DNA of 64,000 nucleotides from Pseudoxanthomonas mexicana (GTDB taxonomy: Bacteria; Pseudomonadota; Gammaproteobacteria; Xanthomonadales; Xanthomonadaceae), in contig NZ_LSIF01000059.1 of the NCBI RefSeq assembly GCF_001556105.1, positions 1-64,000 on the forward strand, written 5' to 3'. Below, one piece after another: positions 26,109 through 36,495 of this stretch. Position numbers and translations under genes: made by a program. A model generated the notes under the pieces. It did no database searches and was not told the origin of the DNA. It was given only the letters and a program-made list of their open reading frames with translations. Each line of letters starts with the position of its first letter. Positions within the stretch are counted from its first letter, which is position 1.

Positions 26109-27449
26109 CTACTGCCAGTCTTCCCGTTCCGCCTGCGGCAGCAGCGCTTCCAACGGATGCCCGCCGGCCTGCGAAGCCAGGCGCTGGGCATCGGCCAGGG
26201 CGAGATCGACCGTGGCGCGCCAGCCGTTTTCCTCGAAATCCTCGGCCAGTACCGCACCCAGCGCGTGCAGGCGCGAGCGCAGCCGTGCGGAGTTGGCCGG
26301 CAGGTGCAGTTCGCCGCGCACACGCTGGAAGCCGAGGCGCTGCGCCAGCGCACCCTTCAACAGGTCGATGCCGATGCCATCGCGCGCGGACAGCCACACG
26401 CCTTCGCGTCCCATGCCGGCGCTGGGCGCTTCGCCCTCGTCGACGCCCGGGTCGGGTTGGTCGTGGCGCGGTGCGGCGCCTTCGATGCGGTCGATCTTGT
26501 TGAACACCAGCATCTGCGGCAGGTCGCCGGCGCCGATTTCCTGCAGCACTTCATCCACCTGCGCGATGCGCTCCTCGCGGTGCGGATCGGCGGCGTCGAT
26601 GACGTGCAGCAGCAGGTCGGCCTCGCGCGCCTCGCTCAGGGTGGAGCGGAACGCGGCGACCAGTTCGTGCGGCAGGTCGCGCACGAAGCCGACCGTATCG
26701 GCCAGCACCACCGCACCACCGGGCAGGTCGATGCGGCGCACGGTCGGGTCCAGCGTGGCGAACAGCTGGTCGGCCGCGTAGGCCTCGGCGCCGGTCAGCA
26801 CGTTGAACAGCGTGGACTTGCCGGCATTGGTGTAGCCGACCAGGGCCACGCGCGGCAGTTCGCTGCGCACGCGGGCGCGGCGCATCTGCGTGCGCTGCAC
26901 TTCGACTTTTTCCAGCCGCTTCTGCAACTGCTCGACGCGCTTCTGCAGCAGGCGACGGTCGGTTTCCAGCTGGGTTTCGCCGGGGCCGCGCAGGCCGATC
27001 GAACCGCCGCGCTGGCGCTCCAGATGGGTCCAGCCACGGACCAGGCGCGTGGCCATGTGGCGCAGCTGCGCCAGTTCCACCTGCAGCTTGCCTTCGTGGC
27101 TGCGCGCACGCTGGGCGAAGATGTCGAGGATCAGTCCGGTGCGGTCCAGCACGCGCCGCTGCAGGAGTTTTTCCAGGTTGCGTTCCTGGCCCGGCGACAG
27201 CGGGAAATTGACCAGGATCAGGTCGGCGCCGGTGGCATCGGCGGCGGCCTTCACTTCCTCCAGCTTGCCGCTGCCGATCAGGGTCGAGGGATTGGGCCGG
27301 TCGATGCGCGCGGTGAGCAGCGCGGCGACGGTGGCGCCGGCCGAGCGTGCGAGGTCGCTGAATTCTTCGGTGAGGCCGTCGTCGGGACGGCCGCCGGCAT
27401 ACGGCTGGATCAGCAGCGCATGCTCGCCCTTGCGGGATCTTTCAAACAA
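26109..27449 (-). CDS. hflX: ribosome-splitting GTPase HflX
   Basis: A 446-residue GTPase. The N-terminal HflX domain (residues 1-195) includes the conserved LDRTGLILDIFAQRARSHEGKLQVELAQL region and a helical linker with GGSIGLRGPGETQLETDRR. The G domain begins at about 200: G1 GYTNAGKST, G3 DTVGFVRDLP, G4 NKID. The C-terminal domain follows to the end (LPQAEREDWQ). HflX splits stalled or hibernating ribosomes under stress. It lies 34 bp after hfq and is probably co-transcribed with it. Confidence 0.96.
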   Translation of the reverse strand: MFERSRKGEHALLIQPYAGGRPDDGLTEEFSDLARSAGATVAALLTARIDRPNPSTLIGSGKLEEVKAAADATGADLILVNFPLSPGQERNLEKLLQRRVLDRTGLILDIFAQRARSHEGKLQVELAQLRHMATRLVRGWTHLERQRGGSIGLRGPGETQLETDRRLLQKRVEQLQKRLEKVEVQRTQMRRARVRSELPRVALVGYTNAGKSTLFNVLTGAEAYAADQLFATLDPTVRRIDLPGGAVVLADTVGFVRDLPHELVAAFRSTLSEAREADLLLHVIDAADPHREERIAQVDEVLQEIGAGDLPQMLVFNKIDRIEGAAPRHDQPDPGVDEGEAPSAGMGREGVWLSARDGIGIDLLKGALAQRLGFQRVRGELHLPANSARLRSRLHALGAVLAEDFEENGWRATVDLALADAQRLASQAGGHPLEALLPQAEREDWQ

Positions 27450-27483
27450 TGGGGTCGTGCCTCTTCAAGCGAGGCACGCATTA

Positions 27484-27762
27484 TCACGCGGTTTCGTCGT
27501 CGCCGCCTTCCGCGTCCTCGTCGCCCTGCTGCACGTAGCCGCCCCCCGGACCCACGCGCACGTTGCGCGCCGGCACCACGGTGGAGATCGCGTGCTTGTA
27601 GACCATCTGGCTGACCGTGTTGCGCAGCAGGACCACGAACTGGTCGAAGGATTCGATGGTGCCCTGCAGCTTGATGCCGTTGACCAGGTAGACCGACACC
27701 GGGACGCGCTCGCGCCGCAGTGCATTCAGGAAAGGATCCTGCAGGGATTGCCCCTTGGACAT
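27484..27762 (-). CDS. hfq: RNA chaperone Hfq
   Basis: A 92-residue Sm-like protein that forms hexamers pairing small RNAs with mRNAs. The Sm1 motif ([41 protein letters not shown]) and Sm2 motif ([10 protein letters not shown]) are complete; Q8, F42-type and Y55-K56-H57 RNA contacts are present. The C-terminal tail (about 20 residues) is acidic and Gly-rich ([15 protein letters not shown]). It lies between miaA and hflX in the usual order. Confidence 0.97.
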   Translation of the reverse strand: MSKGQSLQDPFLNALRRERVPVSVYLVNGIKLQGTIESFDQFVVLLRNTVSQMVYKHAISTVVPARNVRVGPGGGYVQQGDEDAEGGDDETA

Positions 27763-27845
27763 GACGTACTCCCGCCTTGCGTTCTTATAGTTAGGTTGTG
27801 CTGTCGTACCGGGCCGGCGACCAGCTCCCCTGCCGCCCGGAAGCC

Positions 27846-27865
27846 CCGATGTTACACAACATCGG
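27846..27865. other. hairpin between miaA and hfq
   Basis: An 8-bp perfect inverted repeat (ccgatgtt / aacatcgg) with a 4-nt loop (acac), 81 bp upstream of the hfq start. It could be a terminator-like structure after miaA or an element of the hfq leader. No T-tract follows on the minus strand. Confidence 0.4.
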
Positions 27866-27928
27866 CCCGGCGGGGCGTTGCCAAGTCAGGCAACAGGTCC
27901 CAATTCCGGCCAAGGTGGCCCGAACGGA

Positions 27929-28885
27929 TCACGATGTCGGCAGAAACAGCGCCAGTGCCTGCTCCAGCCGCGCACGGTCGGTGGCGGGATCGAACCAACG
28001 TGCGTCCAGTTCACCCCGCAGCCACGTCAGCTGGCGCTTGGCGAGCTGGCGGGTAGCGGCGATGGCGCGCTCGCGGAAGTCGGCCTCGGTCCCCTGCCCG
28101 TCCAGGTATTCCCAGGCCTGCCGATAGCCCACCGCGCGAACAGCGGGCAGGTCGAGGGGCGATGCCACGGCCTGCATGTCGGGCAGCCTGCGCAGGCGGT
28201 GCATTTCTTCGAGGAATCCCTGTTCGAGCATCAGGTCGAAGCGGTGCGCGATGCGTTCGTGCAGTACCGCGCGGTCGGCGGGTGCGAGCACCAGCTTCAG
28301 CACCCGGAACGGCAGGCGCGTGCCTCTCGCCTCCTGCTGCCACGTGCTGATCGGCTTGCCGGTCAGGCGGTACACCTCCAGCGCGCGTTGGATCCGCTGC
28401 GGGTCGGTGGCGTGGATGCGGGCGGCCGCGACGGGATCGACGCGCGCGAGATCGGCATGCAGTGCCGGCCATCCACGCGCCTTCGCCTCTGCGGCGAGAT
28501 CGGCCCGCAGTGCGGCATCGGCCGCGGGCATCGCGGCCAAGCCTTCAAGCAGCGCCTGGAAGTACAGTCCTGTACCACCGGCCAATACAGGCAGTCGCCC
28601 CCGCGACACGATGTCGTCGAGTGCGCGACGTGCGTCCAGCGCGAACTCGGCAGCGGAACAGGTTTGCCAGGGATCGCGTACGTCCAGCAGGTGATGCGGC
28701 ACGCGCGCCTGTTCGTCGACCGTGGGTTTGGCCGCCCCGATGTCGAGTCCGCGGTAGACCAGTGCCGAATCCACGCTGACGATTTCGCCACCGAAGCGCT
28801 CGGCCACGTCGAGCGCGAAGGCTGTCTTGCCGGAGGCCGTCGGGCCCATGATGGCGATGGCGAGGGGACGGAGATCATGCGACAT
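27929..28885 (-). CDS. miaA: tRNA dimethylallyltransferase
   Basis: A 318-residue enzyme that adds a dimethylallyl group to A37 of tRNAs reading UNN codons. The P-loop is GPTASGKT near residue 14, the pyrophosphate/tRNA site includes [16 protein letters not shown] and [14 protein letters not shown], and the swinging-domain and [12 protein letters not shown] segments near the end are conserved. The start at 28885 ([14 protein letters not shown]) gives the family length; codons further upstream read the intergenic region. It is the first gene of the hfq-hflX-hflKC cluster. Confidence 0.96.
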   Translation of the reverse strand: MSHDLRPLAIAIMGPTASGKTAFALDVAERFGGEIVSVDSALVYRGLDIGAAKPTVDEQARVPHHLLDVRDPWQTCSAAEFALDARRALDDIVSRGRLPVLAGGTGLYFQALLEGLAAMPAADAALRADLAAEAKARGWPALHADLARVDPVAAARIHATDPQRIQRALEVYRLTGKPISTWQQEARGTRLPFRVLKLVLAPADRAVLHERIAHRFDLMLEQGFLEEMHRLRRLPDMQAVASPLDLPAVRAVGYRQAWEYLDGQGTEADFRERAIAATRQLAKRQLTWLRGELDARWFDPATDRARLEQALALFLPTS

Positions 28886-29417
28886 GCGGCCATTGTCGCA
28901 CTGCGCTGCGCCGGCCCACCTGCGTGGCGCATGCAGGCCATCATCGAGGCTCGGAAGGGCACGCGACGCGATCTTGGTCGGCATCTGCCCGAATGCGGAA
29001 GGACAGCCTTCCGGCGACGCGGCCAACATGACGCGACGCCACCGGCTATCACGATTGCATATGAAAGGGCCGTGAAAAGCCTTTACGTCATATGACTTCG
29101 GCGCACGAATAACGCATGCCGCGCACTCGGCAAGCGGGATGCACACCACAAAGCAGCGACGGCATTCCGGTTATTTGTGGCGCAGTCCGCGTAATGGAAA
29201 ACCAGCACTGGCTATTTAAAGAAAGCCCTATATTCTGCGATGGCGCGTGATGGCCTGCATTTTCTGGGCTCATCGGGTCCGACGGGGGCTTCCATTCGTG
29301 GATGCAAGACGGACTGAAGCGTAGACCCGCACCCGCTTCGGGCGCCCTGGGCTCCGTGACAACGGACCTCCGGTGCCCAGGGTGTGCACGCCACCCCGTA
29401 TCGAATTACTCGCTCGC
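28886..29417. other. 532-bp gene-free region
   Basis: The gap between the divergent miaA and the haem lipoprotein gene. I see no gene or RNA in it. The central part (about 29040-29260) is clearly AT-richer than its surroundings and includes tatttaaagaaagccctatatt at about 29213-29234 (two short AT runs that could hold a promoter), so the promoters of both flanking genes probably lie here. Confidence 0.5.
29345..29382 (+). other. leader hairpin upstream of the lipoprotein gene
   Basis: Arms ccctgggc (29345-29352) and gcccaggg (29375-29382) pair perfectly around a 22-nt loop that contains a further short stem (ccg/cgg). It ends 35 bp before the preferred start codon at 29418 and may affect translation. 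Confidence 0.4.
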
Positions 29418-31844
29418 ATGATCCGAAACACGCTCGTTGCCCTGCGCACCCCCGCCGTGATCCTGGCCCTCGGCACTCTGCTGACTGCCTGCACCGGCGC
29501 CGAATCCCTTCCAGAAGAAACGGCAGCGGCCGTCAGTGCCCCGGCCCAGGCCACCGCGCAGGCATCCGATGCGCGCGTGATGGCCAGTGCGGCTGCCGTC
29601 GCCACGGGTGCGCCCACCACCCCGATCATGTTCGTGACCCAGGTGCCCACGGCCGGCGACATCTTCGCTGGACGGCTCTCGGCATTCGCCAACCACATGA
29701 CCGACATGGGCTCGGTACCGCGCGGTGGCGACCTGATGATCCGCTACCCCGATGGCTCGTTGCGCAACCTCACCAAGGAAGCGGGCTTCGGCATGGAAGG
29801 CCGGCAGGGCGCGAACGCGATCGCGGTGCGCGAACCCACGGTCCACTGGGACGGCAACAAAGCCGTCTTCAGCATGCTGGTCGGCGCGCCGACCAAGCAG
29901 TACGAAAGCATCAACACCCGGTGGCAGCTTTACGAAGTCACCAATCTGGCCCAGGGTCAGACGGCGGTGGTCACCAAGGTCGCCGGCCAGCCGACGTCGT
30001 ACAACAACCTGTCTCCACTCTACGCCAGCGACGACCGCATCCTGTTCTCCTCGGACCGCCCACGCACGGGCGAGGCGCACCTGTACCCGCAACTCGACGA
30101 GTACGAGAGCACCCCGACGCTGGTCGGCCTGTACAGCCTCACTCCCTCCACGGGCGAACTTCGCCTGCTCAACCACACCCCGAGCGGCGCCTTCTCGCCG
30201 ACCATCGACAGCTACGGCCGGGTGATCTTCACCCGCTGGGACCACCTGCAGCGCGACCAGCAGGCCGACGCAGGCACGTTCGGGGCCACCAACTACGCCA
30301 GCGAAGCGGCGGGCGCCGCCAATATCGGGCGCCAGGCGGAGAACTTCCCGGAATCTCGCCTGGGCCAGACCTCCACGGCGTATGGCCGGGTCAATGCCTT
30401 CACCTTCAACCTGTTCACGCCCTGGCAGATGAACCAGGACGGCACCGAGGAGCTGACGCTCAACCACATCGGCCGACAGGAGCTGATGTTCGGCTACATC
30501 GAGCGTTCGTTCGCCACCGACACGGCGATGGCGGATTACACCAACACCTCGATCATCGCCAACAAGAAATACATCCGCAACGACGGTGGCATCTTCCAGA
30601 TCCGCGAGGATCCTCGCACGCCCGGCACGTACTTCGGCATCTATGCGCGCGAATTCGGCTCGATGACCAGCGACCAGATCGTGCGCTTCACCGGCGCGCC
30701 GACGCTCAACGCGGAGCAGATGGTCTTCGAGGACGCCTCGCCTGCCGCCGTCAGCAACAGCCTCTCGGCGGGACGCTTCCGCAATCCGCTGCCGATCAGC
30801 ACCGGGCAGTTGCTGGCGAGCTACACCACCAGCCCGATGGTGGAGACGTCCACGCAATTCCGCCTGTACCAGTTGCGGACCGATGCGACGAACATGCTGG
30901 TGGCCAGCAGTGCCCTGACGACCGGCGTTCGCAAGTCGATCTCCTGGTGGAGTCCCGACACCCTCAAGACTTTCGATGGCGTGTTGTGGGAAGTCGAGCC
31001 TGTGGAAGTGCTTGCGCGCCAGCGCCCGACCGCCGGCAGCTGGACGCTGGAGGCCCCCGAGCGCGCCGTACTGGCCGAAGAGCAGGTCGACGAGACCGCG
31101 TTGCGTGCCTGGCTGAGAACGAACAATCTGTCGCTGATCGTTACCCGCAACCAGACCAGTCGCGATCGCGGCGACCTGCAACAGCCGTTCAACCTGGAAG
31201 TCCCCGGTGGCGTGAAGACGGCCAAGGCGACCGGCAAGGTCTACCAGGTCAGCCACTACCAGATCCTCCAGGGCAACCAGGTGCGCGGCTATCCCGGCGT
31301 CGAGGCAGGCCGCCGCGTGCTCGCCCAGCCGATGGCCGCCAGCCAGCACAACGTCGCCAATCCGAGCGGCCCGGCCGGCAGTACCAAGATCGCCGCCGAC
31401 GGCTCCACCGCGGTGTTCGTCCCCGCCAACCGGGCACTTGCCTGGCAGACCACCGATGCCAGCGGCGAACCCGTGGTGCGCGAGCGCGTATGGGTGACCA
31501 TGCAGCCCGGCGAGATCCGCACCTGTGCCGGCTGCCATGGTGAGAACAGCCGCAACCAGGTCAACGCGGCCGAAGCCGCGAACAAGCCGGAGGCGTTGCG
31601 CGCCCTGTTGCGGCAGTGGAAGCAGGCGACGGGAGGAGGCCCGATTCTCGTCAACGGCTCGCAGCCGCTGACGCCTACCCGCAGCACCACGTCGGCCTCG
31701 CAGCCGACCACGGCCGGCGCCTCACCGCAAACGACCACTGCCAGCGGGAACGCCGCGCTGACATCGGCCTTGATCGAGCGGAGCAGGCCCGCGGTGCCGC
31801 GCCGTGTCATCTCCACGTTGACGCGCAGCGTGGCAGAGCGCTGA
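29418..31844 (+). CDS. hydrazine-synthase-alpha-like monohaem lipoprotein
   Basis: An 808-residue exported protein. The signal (MIRNTLVALRTPAVILALGTLLTAC) ends in a lipobox with Cys25, so it should be a lipoprotein. The N-terminal half has propeller-like strands (SPLYASDDRILFSSDRP, RVIFTRWDHLQRDQQ) and the middle resembles the family annotated by similarity to hydrazine synthase subunit alpha. A single c-type haem site CAGCH lies at residues 703-707. The last 80 residues are Thr/Ser/Pro-rich and low in complexity. The ATG at 29418 is preferred over one 15 codons upstream because it gives a proper lipoprotein signal. No anammox genes surround it, so the substrate is unknown; it is probably an electron-transfer or oxidative envelope protein. 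Confidence 0.8.
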   Translation: MIRNTLVALRTPAVILALGTLLTACTGAESLPEETAAAVSAPAQATAQASDARVMASAAAVATGAPTTPIMFVTQVPTAGDIFAGRLSAFANHMTDMGSVPRGGDLMIRYPDGSLRNLTKEAGFGMEGRQGANAIAVREPTVHWDGNKAVFSMLVGAPTKQYESINTRWQLYEVTNLAQGQTAVVTKVAGQPTSYNNLSPLYASDDRILFSSDRPRTGEAHLYPQLDEYESTPTLVGLYSLTPSTGELRLLNHTPSGAFSPTIDSYGRVIFTRWDHLQRDQQADAGTFGATNYASEAAGAANIGRQAENFPESRLGQTSTAYGRVNAFTFNLFTPWQMNQDGTEELTLNHIGRQELMFGYIERSFATDTAMADYTNTSIIANKKYIRNDGGIFQIREDPRTPGTYFGIYAREFGSMTSDQIVRFTGAPTLNAEQMVFEDASPAAVSNSLSAGRFRNPLPISTGQLLASYTTSPMVETSTQFRLYQLRTDATNMLVASSALTTGVRKSISWWSPDTLKTFDGVLWEVEPVEVLARQRPTAGSWTLEAPERAVLAEEQVDETALRAWLRTNNLSLIVTRNQTSRDRGDLQQPFNLEVPGGVKTAKATGKVYQVSHYQILQGNQVRGYPGVEAGRRVLAQPMAASQHNVANPSGPAGSTKIAADGSTAVFVPANRALAWQTTDASGEPVVRERVWVTMQPGEIRTCAGCHGENSRNQVNAAEAANKPEALRALLRQWKQATGGGPILVNGSQPLTPTRSTTSASQPTTAGASPQTTTASGNAALTSALIERSRPAVPRRVISTLTRSVAER

Positions 31845-31873
31845 CGGATCGAACAAGATCCCAACGCAAGCCG

Positions 31874-31899
31874 AAAGGCCCGCCTCCAGGCGGGCCTTT
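31874..31899. terminator. bidirectional rho-independent terminator
   Basis: A perfect 12-bp stem (aaaggcccgcct / aggcgggccttt) with a 2-nt loop. It is followed by T residues on the plus strand and preceded by A residues, so it can end both the lipoprotein transcript and the converging folP transcript. Confidence 0.9.
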
Positions 31900-31910
31900 T
31901 CATTTCGGCC

Positions 31911-32813
31911 TCAATCGTCGTCGGGCCAGCGGATCGTCGGTGTGCCCGTCGCCTGGCGCGGCGGCGGAATGGCGGCGATGGCGTTCCAGACCTTCAATGC
32001 ATCCACCGTGGCCGCCACGTCGTGCACGCGCACGATCATGGCGCCATGCTGCGCGGCGATCAGGTGCGCCGCTACGGAACCGAAGATGCGTTCTGCGGGC
32101 GCATCGCGTCCGGTCAGCTGGCCGATGCTGCGCTTGCGCGACAGGCCGGCCAACACCGGCACGCCCAGTTCAACGAAACGGTCGAGTCGCGCCAGCAATT
32201 GCAGGTTGTGCGTCGTGTCCTTGCCGAAGCCAAAGCCGGGATCGATCACGATGTGCCGCTTCGGGATGCCCGCCATCTCCGCAACGAAGATGCGTTCGGC
32301 GAGGAAGCGGTGCACGTCAGCCACGACATCGTCGTAGTCGGGCGCAGCCTGCATCGAGCGTGGCTCGCCCTGCATGTGCATCAGCACGACGGGCACGCCG
32401 AGCGCGGCCGCCGCGTCCAGCGCACCTTCGCGTCGCAGCCCGTACACATCGTTGATCATGCCCGCACCGGCTTGTACGGCAGCGCGCATCACCTCCGGCT
32501 TGGACGTGTCGATGCTGATGGGCACTGACGCCTGTGCAGCCAGCCGCTCGATTACCGGGACCACGCGCCGCAGTTCCTCTTCCAGCGGCACCTCGTCAGC
32601 GCCGGGACGCGTGGATTCCCCGCCGATATCGAGCAGGTCCGCGCCCTCCTCCACCAATCGCAGCGCATGCGCGACGGCAGCGTCGAGGGTGTCGTGCTCA
32701 CCGCCGTCGGAGAACGAATCGGGCGTCACGTTGACGATGCCCATGACCTGCGGGCGGTCGAGCCGCAGGATGCGGCCGGCGCAGTCGAGCGTGGGCGTGG
32801 TGTCGAACATCAC
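31911..32813 (-). CDS. folP: dihydropteroate synthase
   Basis: A 300-residue TIM-barrel enzyme that condenses p-aminobenzoate with dihydropterin pyrophosphate in folate synthesis, the target of sulfonamides. Signatures are MGIVNVTPDSFSDGG at residues 24-38, DIGGESTRPGA near 62, SIDTSKPEVMRAAV and GMINDVYGLR near 120, and the end VRVHDVAATVDALKVW. It lies downstream of ftsH with one small gene between, whose stop overlaps its start by 4 nt. The common partner glmM does not follow. Confidence 0.96.
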   Translation of the reverse strand: MMFDTTPTLDCAGRILRLDRPQVMGIVNVTPDSFSDGGEHDTLDAAVAHALRLVEEGADLLDIGGESTRPGADEVPLEEELRRVVPVIERLAAQASVPISIDTSKPEVMRAAVQAGAGMINDVYGLRREGALDAAAALGVPVVLMHMQGEPRSMQAAPDYDDVVADVHRFLAERIFVAEMAGIPKRHIVIDPGFGFGKDTTHNLQLLARLDRFVELGVPVLAGLSRKRSIGQLTGRDAPAERIFGSVAAHLIAAQHGAMIVRVHDVAATVDALKVWNAIAAIPPPRQATGTPTIRWPDDD

Positions 32814-33007
32814 TGGCGTCCGTCCTGATCCTTGTCGCGGGAGATGTGGCCCCCACCGGCACCAAACGCAACACCCAATGCAATCCCGATGGCGATGCCT
32901 GCACCGATGTTGTCCATCGCCATGCCGATGGCGACGCCGATCGCGATGCCCGCGCCGATGCCGACCGGCAACAGGGGGTGCCTTGGACGCTTGTCGTTGC
33001 CTGCCAT
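32810..33007 (-). CDS. glycine-zipper small membrane protein
   Basis: A 65-residue protein (MAGNDKRPRHPLLPVGIGAG...). Almost the whole middle is made of small-residue membrane segments with GxxxG-type spacing (GIGAGIAIGVAIGMAMDNIGAGIAIGIALGVAFGAGGG), giving one or two tightly packed helices; both ends are charged. The start at 33007 gives the compact form; the frame is open upstream through the ftsH terminator. Its stop overlaps the folP start. It is not a fragment of either neighbour. Function unknown; such zippers often form oligomers or pores. Confidence 0.7.
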   Translation of the reverse strand: MAGNDKRPRHPLLPVGIGAGIAIGVAIGMAMDNIGAGIAIGIALGVAFGAGGGHISRDKDQDGRQ

Positions 33008-33020
33008 GGAATCCCGCGTA

Positions 33021-33052
33021 AAGAAAAAGGCCAGACGCGAGTCTGGCCTTTC
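33021..33052 (-). terminator. rho-independent terminator of ftsH
   Basis: A perfect 10-bp stem (aaggccagac 33027-33036 / gtctggcctt 33041-33050) with loop gcga. On the minus strand it is followed by ctttttcttt. It separates ftsH from the glycine-zipper and folP genes, which would then need their own promoter or read-through. Confidence 0.9.
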
Positions 33053-33074
33053 GTCATCACGCTGGCAACGCGCC

Positions 33075-35012
<1,938 letters not shown>

Positions 35013-35055
35013 CGGCTCCGCTGTTCCTCTTTGCTCATACGCACGTTAGGCCACC

Positions 35056-35688
35056 TTACTTGATCTGGACCCGCTTGCCCTGTCCCAGGGCATACACCTC
35101 GGGCGAGCGCTTGCGGGACGCGTCCGGCTTGCGGATCGCCACCTTGTCATAGCGGCGGCGAAGCTCACGGATGTAGTCGTCGGACCCGGCGCCCTGGAAC
35201 AGCTTGATCAGGAACGCCCCGCCCGGCTTCAGGTGGCCGTCGGCGAACTCCATCGCCAACTCCGCCAGATGCATCATCCGCGGCTGGTCCACCGCATCCA
35301 CACCACTCTTATTGGGGGCCATATCCGACAGCACAAGGTCCACCGGTGCACCATCGAGCATGGTTTCCAATTGGGATAGGACGCTGTCTTCCCTGAAATC
35401 CCCATGAAGGAACTCAACCCCGGCCAGCGGCGGCATCTCCAGGATGTCCATGGCGACCACCCGTCCAGTGTCCCCCAGCGCCTGGCGGACAAACTGCGAC
35501 CAGCCGCCGGGGGCGGCCCCCAGATCGACCACCACCATGCCGGGTTTCAGCAGGCGGTCGCGCTCCAGCAGCTCTTCCAGCTTATAGGCGGCACGCGAGC
35601 GCAGGCCCTCGGCCTGCGCCTTCTTCACGTAGGGATCGGAGAAGTGTTCCTTCAGCCAGCGCTGGCTGCTCTTGCTGCGGGTGGCCAT
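35056..35688 (-). CDS. rlmE: 23S rRNA 2'-O-methyltransferase RlmE (FtsJ/RrmJ)
   Basis: A 210-residue enzyme that methylates U2552 of 23S rRNA at a late stage of 50S assembly. SAM-binding VVVDLGAAPGGWSQF and the KDKE catalytic tetrad pattern (LDLVLSDMAPN, FLIKLFQG, RSPEVYALG) are present. The ATG at 35688 (MATRSKSSQRWLKEHF) gives the usual length; a longer frame reaches 35751 with a Gly/Ser-rich extension. It lies 43 bp upstream of ftsH, the classic rlmE-ftsH unit, and diverges from yhbY. Confidence 0.95.
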   Translation of the reverse strand: MATRSKSSQRWLKEHFSDPYVKKAQAEGLRSRAAYKLEELLERDRLLKPGMVVVDLGAAPGGWSQFVRQALGDTGRVVAMDILEMPPLAGVEFLHGDFREDSVLSQLETMLDGAPVDLVLSDMAPNKSGVDAVDQPRMMHLAELAMEFADGHLKPGGAFLIKLFQGAGSDDYIRELRRRYDKVAIRKPDASRKRSPEVYALGQGKRVQIK

Positions 35689-35789
35689 GTCGGCGAGGTC
35701 TCCGGGCACGCTGCGACGGGAGCCGCCGGAGCCGTTCGTGGGGGTCGCCATGATACCCTGATCCCCCTTTTCGACCCGTACCGTGCCGC

Positions 35790-36095
35790 ATGCCTGCAGC
35801 CCTGACCGCCGCCCAGTCCCGTTTCCTGCGCGGCCAGGCCCATGACCTCAAGGCGCTGCTGCAGATCGGCAACAAGGGCGTCACGACGGCCTTCATCGCC
35901 GAGCTGGATGCCGTGCTGGAGCAGCACGAACTGGTCAAGGTCAAGGTTTTCGGCGAGGACCGCGACGCGCGCGACGCGATGATCGCTGACCTGGCGGACA
36001 GGACCGAGGCCGCGCTGGTCCAGCGCATCGGCCATACCGCCGTCCTCTACCGTCCGAGCAAGGAACGCCGGCATATCGTGCTGCCGCGCGGCTGA
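35790..36095 (+). CDS. yhbY: CRM-domain ribosome assembly protein YhbY
   Basis: A 101-residue RNA-binding protein that associates with pre-50S particles. The CRM fold is seen in LRGQAHDLKALLQIGNKGVTTAFIAELDAVLEQHELVKVKV, with the GxxG-type loop (IGNKG), and the end IGHTAVLYRPSKERRHIVLPRG. It diverges from rlmE across 101 bp, the usual gammaproteobacterial arrangement, and probably leads a plus-strand unit with the next two genes. Confidence 0.95.
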   Translation: MPAALTAAQSRFLRGQAHDLKALLQIGNKGVTTAFIAELDAVLEQHELVKVKVFGEDRDARDAMIADLADRTEAALVQRIGHTAVLYRPSKERRHIVLPRG

Positions 36096-36116
36096 GCCCG
36101 GCGCGCGTCGCCTGCC

Positions 36117-36494
36117 ATGCAGCTGAGCCACGAACTCCCCGATTACGCGTTCACCCTGCGGTCCGCCGACGGCACCACCGCGCGCGTGAACGACCGCACG
36201 CTCTCGTCCAGCTTCATCCTGTCGCCGCAGCAACTGGTCGAAGACTGGTCGGTACGCGACAGCGCCGCGATGACACCCGATGACCTGGTACCCCTGCTGG
36301 CATTGCAGCCGGAGGTGATCCTGTTGGGCACCGGCGAGCGCCAGGTGTTTCCGGCGGCGGCCGTGATGGCCACCTGCCTGCGCCAGGGCGTAGGCCTGGA
36401 GGTCATGACGAACGCCGCTGCCGCCCGCACGTTCAACGTGCTGGCCAGCGAATCGCGCAAGGTCGTGGCCGGATTCCTGCTGGCGCCTCGCTGA
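36117..36494 (+). CDS. Mth938-like domain protein
   Basis: A 125-residue protein with the Mth938-like/NDUFAF3 fold (DUF498). The order NDRTLSSSFILSPQQLVEDW, PEVILLGTGERQVFPA and GVGLEVMTNAAAARTFNVLASESRKVVAGFLL matches the family. It is cytosolic with no signal peptide. It follows yhbY by 21 bp and precedes the M15 peptidase gene by one base, so all three are probably co-transcribed. The biochemical role of the bacterial family is not established. Confidence 0.9.
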   Translation: MQLSHELPDYAFTLRSADGTTARVNDRTLSSSFILSPQQLVEDWSVRDSAAMTPDDLVPLLALQPEVILLGTGERQVFPAAAVMATCLRQGVGLEVMTNAAAARTFNVLASESRKVVAGFLLAPR

Positions 36495-36495
36495 C

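Noticed and set aside
29406..31538. A 710-codon minus-strand frame opposite the haem lipoprotein gene
   Set aside because: No domain and antisense-like composition; the plus strand has signal peptide, lipobox and haem site.
29418..31844. Evidence for anammox hydrazine metabolism
   Set aside because: Only a distant alpha-subunit-like protein with one haem site is present, and none of the other hydrazine genes; the name reflects similarity only.
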